Shown here: one piece after another, positions 59,528 through 64,000 of the stretch | Position numbering within the stretch: the first letter of the stretch is position 1 | Layout: every line of letters begins with the position of its first letter | Origin: Haloarcula limicola | Lineage (GTDB): Archaea > Halobacteriota > Halobacteria > Halobacteriales > Haloarculaceae | NCBI RefSeq assembly: GCF_010119205.1 | Contig: NZ_WRXM01000001.1 | Coordinates: forward strand, 744,001 to 808,000 | Length of the DNA: 64,000 bases | Reading direction: 5' to 3' | Program-made: the position numbers and the translations under genes | The notes under the pieces: model-generated | Told to the model about the DNA's origin: nothing | The model's database searches: none | What the model saw: the letters and a program-made list of their open reading frames with translations, nothing else

Positions 59528-60302
59528 GACGCCGACCCGCGGCGCCGGTCCCGAACTCCGACACCTCGTTCCGGTCCTCGGAGCGGTGCTGCTGCTGTAC
59601 TTCGTCGTCCCGCTCGCCGTTCTCGCGGTGACGTACTCGCCGACCGCGCTGACGCAGGTGACCGCGGGATACGTCGTCGACGCCGCGACGACCTCGCTGG
59701 CGGCCGCGCTCGCCAGTACGGCCATCGCGCTCGTCTTCGGCTTACCGCTCGCCTACTGGCTCTCGCGAAGCGACCACGCTCTCGCGACGCTGGCGCTCGG
59801 CGTCGTCGTCCTCCCGCTGGTCCTGCCGCCCATCGTCAGCGGGATGCTCCTGCTGACCGTCGTCGGTCCGGCGGGGCTGGGGGGGCTCACGGACCTCCGT
59901 CTGACTCGCTCACTGATCGGCGTCGTCGCCGCACAGACGTTCGTCGCCGCGCCGTTCTTCGTCGTGACGGCGAAGGCCGCCTTCGACGGCGTCGACGACC
60001 ACTTCGAGGAAGCGGCCCGCTCGCTCGGTCGGAGCTGGGGCGAGACGATGCGGTCGGTGACGGTCCCCTTAGCGAAACCCGGAATTCTCGCGGGTCTCGT
60101 CCTCACGTTCGCCCGAGCGCTCGGCGAGTTCGGTGCGACGATGATGCTCGCGTACTACCCGCGCACCCTCCCGGTCCAGATCTGGGCGTCGTTCATCTCG
60201 ACGGGACTGGACGCCGCGCTCCCCGTCGCCGTCATCCTGCTCAGCGTCGCGCTCGGGACGCTACTCGTCGTGCACGCGCTTCGGGCGACGCCGTGGCGGT
60301 GA
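59502..60302 (+). CDS. Tungstate/molybdate-type ABC transporter permease
   Basis: A 266-residue permease with about six helices. The ATPase-contact EAA loop reads FEEAARSLGRSWGETMRSVTVPLAKPGI, and GLVLTFARALGEFGATMMLA follows, both typical of WtpB/ModB/CysW. It follows its binding protein with an overlap. No ATP-binding gene follows; the next 300 nt are hairpin-rich non-coding DNA. A shared ATPase elsewhere would be needed. Confidence 0.87.
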   Translation: MSRTVSEAETPTRGAGPELRHLVPVLGAVLLLYFVVPLAVLAVTYSPTALTQVTAGYVVDAATTSLAAALASTAIALVFGLPLAYWLSRSDHALATLALGVVVLPLVLPPIVSGMLLLTVVGPAGLGGLTDLRLTRSLIGVVAAQTFVAAPFFVVTAKAAFDGVDDHFEEAARSLGRSWGETMRSVTVPLAKPGILAGLVLTFARALGEFGATMMLAYYPRTLPVQIWASFISTGLDAALPVAVILLSVALGTLLVVHALRATPWR

Positions 60303-60608
60303 CCGCGGGTCAAGGAGGCTTCCGGGTCATCGAATCCTAGATGACTGACCGGCACAGGTCCCGGTTCGGTCAGTACGGACCACCTTTTTCCCGGTCGGGA
60401 TTCCTCGCTCGCTTCGCTCGCTGCGGGACCCCTCCCGGCAAAAACGTGGGCGAAAAAGGCCGACGGCTCGGCGATGCCTCGCCGTCGGTGAACCACGCTC
60501 GCTCCGCTCGCGTGGATGCTTACAATCAGTACGCAACCCTAACTAACGGCTATTTCGAGTAGGAATCTTCAGAAAATATGATTTTTTATCAGCGTCGACC
60601 TGCTCCTA
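60303..60608. repeat. Intergenic hairpin-rich region after the permease
   Basis: Left and right arms at 60380-60394 and 60435-60449 form a 15-nt inverted repeat with two mismatches and a 40-nt GC-rich loop. A nested hairpin occupies 60460-60488 (8-bp outer stem). A T6 run at 60582-60587 may end the plus-strand transcript. No part of an ABC ATPase is recognisable here. Confidence 0.6.
60582..60587 (+). terminator. Possible T-tract terminator of the tungstate pair
   Basis: A TTTTTT run lies 280 nt after the permease stop on the transcribed strand, in otherwise A/T-rich sequence. Archaeal termination commonly uses such U-tracts. It is the first clear candidate in this gap. Confidence 0.4.
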
Positions 60609-61085
60609 TCAGGCGCGCTCGACCGACTTCTCCACGACGCGAACGTTTTCGATGGCGGTCACCGGATATTCGCCGTCGTCGTCCTTCTCGCTGGCTTTCA
60701 CCATGTCCCAGACGACGTTCAGTCCGGTCGTCACGCCCTCCAGCGCTTCCATCTCACAGCCCGTCTTGCCGACCGTCTCGACGGCGACGGTGAGTTCGAC
60801 CGCGCCCTCGTTCACGTCGAATTCGACGTCGACGTTCGTGATGGGGATCTGGTGACACATCGGAATCGTCTCCCACGTGTGTTTGACGGCCTGGATCGCG
60901 CCGATACGCGCCGTCGCCAACACGTCTCCCTTCGCCACGTCGTCCGTAGTGATGGCGTCGACCGTGCTCTCCGAGAGGCGGATCTCGCCTCGGGCGACCG
61001 CCCGGCGCTCGCTGTCGGCCTTCTCGCCGACGTCGACCATCTGTGCGTCCCCGTCGTCGTCGACGTGCGTGAACTCGTCGCTCAT
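60609..61085 (-). CDS. moaC: Cyclic pyranopterin monophosphate synthase MoaC
   Basis: A 158-residue enzyme of molybdenum/tungsten cofactor synthesis. It has QMVDVGEKADSERRAVARGE near the start, then GAIQAVKHTWETIPMCHQIP with the active-site MCHQIP segment, and KTGCEMEALEGVTTGLNVVWDM with catalytic Lys and Glu blocks. It acts with MoaA, not present here. It lies next to the oxyanion transport pair (opposite strand) and moaB, which supports cofactor function for the locus. Confidence 0.94.
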   Translation of the reverse strand: MSDEFTHVDDDGDAQMVDVGEKADSERRAVARGEIRLSESTVDAITTDDVAKGDVLATARIGAIQAVKHTWETIPMCHQIPITNVDVEFDVNEGAVELTVAVETVGKTGCEMEALEGVTTGLNVVWDMVKASEKDDDGEYPVTAIENVRVVEKSVERA

Positions 61086-61155
61086 GCCCGAGGGTAGCCG
61101 GACGCGCCGCAAAACGGTGGCGGGTTCGCTGCTTCTTCGACGGCTGTTCGCTTTT

Positions 61156-61264
61156 CGAGGGTCTTCCCTGCGGTCAGACCCTCGCTCCTGTTCCACGGTT
61201 CGCTGTCTCGCGGGCAGTGCCCGCTCGACTCGTCGAGGGTCTTCCCTGCGGTCAGACCCTCGCT
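61156..61264. repeat. Duplicated 31-nt hairpin element between moaB and moaC
   Basis: Two identical 31-nt copies lie at 61156-61186 and 61234-61264. Each begins CGAGGGTCT and ends AGACCCTCGCT, forming a 9-bp stem. A third hairpin GCGGGC-AGT-GCCCGC lies between them (61210-61224). The right copy covers two bases of the moaB stop codon (61263-61265). Confidence 0.8.
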
Positions 61265-61787
61265 ATCGCCTCACCAGCCCGAGCAGATGCCCGACGGCGG
61301 GCGCTATCAGCTCCTCGCTCCCGAGGCGGGCGGCGTTCTCGCTACCGGGCAGACAGAAGACGAGCCGGTCGTCGACGACGCCCGCCGTCGCCCGCGAGGC
61401 CATCGCCATCGGGCCGACCTCCTCGTAAGAGAGCCAGCGGAACAGCTCGCCGAAGCCGGGTATCTCGCGGTCGAACAGCGCGCCGACGGCCTCGACGGTC
61501 ACGTCGTCCTCGGTCAGGCCGGTGCCGCCCGTCGTCACGACGACGTCCGCACCGTCGTCAAGCGCCGCGGCGACGGCATCCGCGATCGCGGCGGCGTCGT
61601 CGTCGGCGAGCCGGCGGTCAAGCACCTCGTGGCCGGTGTCTTCGAGAGCCGCTTCGATAGCGTCGCCGCCGGGGTCGTCGTCCAGTGATCGCGAGGAGGT
61701 GACGGTGAGGACGCCCACCGCTACAGCGTCCGCGTCGTGGTGATGATGGCCGCCGTCGTGGTGGTCATCGTCGTGATCGTGACTCAT
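61263..61787 (-). CDS. moaB: Molybdenum cofactor biosynthesis protein MoaB with His-rich N-terminus
   Basis: A 174-residue MoaB/MogA-type enzyme that adenylylates molybdopterin before metal insertion. The core has VGVLTVTSSRSLDDDPGG, DVVVTTGGTGLTEDDVTVEA (molybdopterin-binding loop), FGELFRWLSYEEVG and LVFCLPGSENAARLG. The first 19 residues are a run of His and Asp, likely metal-binding, that precedes the domain. It lies 177 nt from moaC. Confidence 0.9.
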   Translation of the reverse strand: MSHDHDDDHHDGGHHHHDADAVAVGVLTVTSSRSLDDDPGGDAIEAALEDTGHEVLDRRLADDDAAAIADAVAAALDDGADVVVTTGGTGLTEDDVTVEAVGALFDREIPGFGELFRWLSYEEVGPMAMASRATAGVVDDRLVFCLPGSENAARLGSEELIAPAVGHLLGLVRR

Positions 61788-61878
61788 GTGCGGTGACAGT
61801 CGCCGGCGAGTGAAAAACTGTCGGCGGGCTCGTCGGACCGTGAGCGATCGCGACACGACCGAATGCGCGGACGAGCGC

Positions 61879-62349
61879 TCAGTCGGCGAGGATGTGCGCC
61901 GGCAGTTCGTCGCGGATGATGGTGTCGCAGTACTCACAGCGCACGCCGTCGTCGACGACGGCGAAGCGGGACTGAACCGGTTCGTCCTCGGTCGTGATGC
62001 AGTTGTGGTTCGGGCATTCGAGGACGCCCACGACCACGGAGGGGCGCTCGACGCGGTGTTTCTCGACGACGTCGTAATCACGGACGATGTTGATGGACGC
62101 GGCTGGCGCGATGAGCGAGAGGACGTCGACCTCGTTCTGGGAGAGCTCCCGACCCTCGACCTTCACGATGTCTTTCTTGCCCAAGCGGTCCGACGGCATG
62201 TTCATCGCCACGGAGACGGACTCGCCGCTGGTGCCGTCGATACCGAGGATGGCGAGGACGTTCAGGGCCTGTCCGCCCGTGATGTGGTCGATGACGGTAC
62301 CGTTCTGAATCTTCGAGACGCGGAGCTGTTGGTCGTCGTCGCCGCTCAT
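61879..62349 (-). CDS. pyrI: Aspartate carbamoyltransferase regulatory subunit
   Basis: A 156-residue regulatory chain. The nucleotide-binding N-terminal domain has [20 protein letters not shown] and VNMPS-like segments ([20 protein letters not shown]). The C-terminal zinc domain has ECPNHNCIT and RCEYCDTII, four cysteines for zinc. It confers CTP/ATP control on PyrB. Its ATG overlaps the pyrB stop by 4 nt. Confidence 0.96.
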   Translation of the reverse strand: MSGDDDQQLRVSKIQNGTVIDHITGGQALNVLAILGIDGTSGESVSVAMNMPSDRLGKKDIVKVEGRELSQNEVDVLSLIAPAASINIVRDYDVVEKHRVERPSVVVGVLECPNHNCITTEDEPVQSRFAVVDDGVRCEYCDTIIRDELPAHILAD

Positions 62350-63260
62350 GCTTCACCTCCGAGTATCAGGTCCAGAAGCGCCATTCGAACCGGGACGCCG
62401 TTGTGGGCCTGCTGGAAGTACTTCGCGTGGTCGGTCGCGTCGACGTCGTGTGCGATCTCGTCGACGCGCGGCAGCGGATGCATCACCGTCAAGTCGTCTT
62501 TCGCCGATTCCAGGGTGTCGCTGTCGATCTGGTACTGGCCGGCGACCTCGCGGTATTCGCTCTCGTCGGGGAAGCGCTCGCGCTGGATGCGGGTGACGTA
62601 GAGCACGTCCAGTTCGGGCAGGACTTCCTCCAACCCGGTGTGTTCGCGGACCTCGGCTCCCTCCTGGTGGAGGTCGTAGCGAACCGAGCGGGGCAGTTGC
62701 AGCGATTCGGGGCTGACGAAGTGCTGGCGGGCGTCGACGTTCGTCAGGGCGTGGGCCAGCGAGTGGACCGTCCGACCGTACTTCAGGTCGCCCATGATGC
62801 CGATGGTGAGGTCGTCGAACCCCGCGTTCTCCCGAATCGTGTAGAGGTCGAGCAGGGTCTGGGTCGGATGCTGACCCGCCCCGTCGCCGGCGTTGACCAG
62901 CGGCACGTCGACGAACTCGCTGGCCATCTTCGCCGACCCCTCCATCGGGTGGCGGAGCACGAGCGCGTCGGCGTACCCCTCGACGACGCGGACCGTGTCG
63001 GCCAGCGACTCCCCCTTCTTGACGCTCGACGATTCGACCGAGCCCATGTCGACGATGTCGCCCCCGAGGCGCTTCATCGCCGTCATGAAGCTCATCTTCG
63101 TCCGCGTGCTCGGCTCGAAGAAGAGCATCCCGAGCAGCGTGTTCGCGTGCCGGTCCGCGAACGCCGCCGGGTCCTCGGCGATGTCGGCCGCGTGGTCGAG
63201 CACCTCCTCGATGTCGGCCCGCGACAGCTGTTTCGCGCTGATGATGTGGTCGTGCCGCAT
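62346..63260 (-). CDS. pyrB: Aspartate carbamoyltransferase catalytic subunit
   Basis: A 304-residue enzyme condensing carbamoyl phosphate and aspartate in pyrimidine synthesis. Motifs are [12 protein letters not shown] (STRT phosphate-binding loop), [12 protein letters not shown] (HPTQ), [11 protein letters not shown] and [17 protein letters not shown]. Length is normal. The start at 63260 (MRHDHII) is the conserved N-terminus. It is first in the pyrBI pair and divergent from the MinD/ParA gene. Confidence 0.97.
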   Translation of the reverse strand: MRHDHIISAKQLSRADIEEVLDHAADIAEDPAAFADRHANTLLGMLFFEPSTRTKMSFMTAMKRLGGDIVDMGSVESSSVKKGESLADTVRVVEGYADALVLRHPMEGSAKMASEFVDVPLVNAGDGAGQHPTQTLLDLYTIRENAGFDDLTIGIMGDLKYGRTVHSLAHALTNVDARQHFVSPESLQLPRSVRYDLHQEGAEVREHTGLEEVLPELDVLYVTRIQRERFPDESEYREVAGQYQIDSDTLESAKDDLTVMHPLPRVDEIAHDVDATDHAKYFQQAHNGVPVRMALLDLILGGEA

Positions 63261-63409
63261 CTCACTCGGAAGCGCGCCCCCGACGCTCTTGAATCTCCCG
63301 ACACGCCCCCAACGGCCACGATTTTTGACCATTTCCGCCGCCCGACGCGGCCGTCGCCGATGTGTTCGCTCGCCAAGGGTTCAAGGCCGATGCCGGAGCG
63401 AGGACCGGT

Positions 63410-64000
63410 ATGTTCGCAATCGCTGGCGGCAAAGGGGGCTGCGGGAAGACGACGACGGCGCTGGGTCTGGCTCGCGGACTCGCGACGCTCGGTGATCGCC
63501 CGCTCGTGGCCGACGCCGACCTCGACATGCCCGACCTCCATCACCGAGCGGGAGTCGACCACGCTGCCGGCGTCGCCGCCGTCGCCGGCGGTGAACGGCC
63601 GACCGCCGTCGCCGCGTCGTCGCCGCGGTTTCCGGATATCGATATCCTGCCGTGTCGAGAGAGCGACACCGCGACGGCCGCGTCGGCGTTCGAGCGACTC
63701 CACCGCTGTAACCGACCCGTCCTCCTCGACTGCCCGGCGGGGGCCAGCCCGGCCGCGGCAGCGCCGCTTCGAGCCGCCGACCGAACCGTCCTCGTCTCGA
63801 CGCCGGACGAGCAGAGCCTGCAGGACACCGCCAAGACGGCGGCGATGGCGCGCCAACTCGACGCGCCGCCCGCACTCCTCGTTCTCGTCCGCAGCGCCGG
63901 CCGCGTCGATCCCTCGCCGCTGTTCGACTGCCGGCGAGTCGTCCACGTGCCGAGACTACCATCACCGCCGCTCCGAACCGACGAATCGGCCGCTCGATAC
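63410..64000 (+). CDS. MinD/ParA-family ATPase (3' end outside window)
   Basis: The first 197 codons are visible. The deviant Walker A motif GGKGGCGKTTTALGLA lies near residues 6-21, PLVADADLDMPDLHH near 31-45, and the switch region VLLDCPAGASPAAA near 103-116. The rest continues past the window. MinD-like ATPases position protein complexes or partition DNA; haloarchaeal paralogues have varied roles, and this short A/P-rich member cannot be placed more closely. It is divergent from pyrB. Confidence 0.85.
   Translation, partial: MFAIAGGKGGCGKTTTALGLARGLATLGDRPLVADADLDMPDLHHRAGVDHAAGVAAVAGGERPTAVAASSPRFPDIDILPCRESDTATAASAFERLHRCNRPVLLDCPAGASPAAAAPLRAADRTVLVSTPDEQSLQDTAKTAAMARQLDAPPALLVLVRSAGRVDPSPLFDCRRVVHVPRLPSPPLRTDESAARY

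Noticed and set aside
60341-60562. A 73-codon plus-strand ORF as a remnant of the missing ABC ATPase
   Set aside because: No Walker, signature or Q-loop motif in any frame; the sequence is the inverted-repeat region.

Overview
The window is chromosomal DNA of a halophilic archaeon (class Halobacteria). The encoded proteins are strongly acidic and the base composition is GC-rich. The information-processing genes are archaeal: TFB, Rpo4/RpoF, L21e, aEF1-beta, proteasome alpha, FEN-1, GatE, SDO1 and two protein subunits of RNase P. Several promoters have a TATA box about 28-30 nt before the start codon, as expected for leaderless haloarchaeal mRNAs. The genus cannot be fixed from the sequence alone. 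I see no rRNA, tRNA, CRISPR array, transposase, integrase or phage gene, so this is mostly core genome.

Layout. Positions 1-8450 hold a cut-off ornithine cyclodeaminase-family gene, small and membrane proteins, a methyltransferase, an acetyltransferase, FEN-1, and a sugar-type ABC transporter that lacks a recognisable substrate-binding gene. Positions 8869-18000 hold fumarase, two surface lipoproteins, GatE, a TrmJ-like RNA methyltransferase, a DoxX protein and trehalose-phosphate synthase. Positions 18000-24220 are rich in folate genes (mptE, folP, folA), mixed with an F420-type oxidoreductase, an SDR, a HAD hydrolase and a glycosyltransferase. Positions 24340-28845 hold a phosphotransferase and a three-gene MacB-type ABC system with an adhesin-like partner. 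Positions 29839-35668 form a minus-strand block: a two-protein methionine synthase, then a translation and transcription cluster (eRF1-type methyltransferase, KsgA, DUF655, RpoF, L21e, aEF1-beta and an HVO_2753-type zinc microprotein).

Positions 37364-49961 contain TFB, a quinone reductase, an SDR, two tandem sodium:neurotransmitter-symporter-family transporters, an Ogg-type glycosylase, an ATP-grasp enzyme, acylphosphatase, the Nnr repair enzyme, HflX and a FUN14 protein. Positions 50784-54782 are the archaeal superoperon for RNase P, the proteasome and SDO1. Positions 55011-64000 hold a Nudix enzyme, unknown proteins, thiC, a tungstate/molybdate uptake pair (binding protein and permease, no ATPase), moaC, moaB, pyrIB and a truncated MinD/ParA ATPase.

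The least explained content is non-coding. There is a self-contained promoter plus stem-loop in front of mptE. Two predicted leaderless upstream ORFs overlap the starts of downstream genes. A 78-bp palindromic MITE-like element touches the thiC stop codon. A set of GC-rich hairpins with a related tail sequence sits at gene ends (29.7, 33.6, 60.4 and 61.2 kb). I did not find an obvious new defence or mobile system. These RNA and repeat elements are the best candidates for undescribed biology here.
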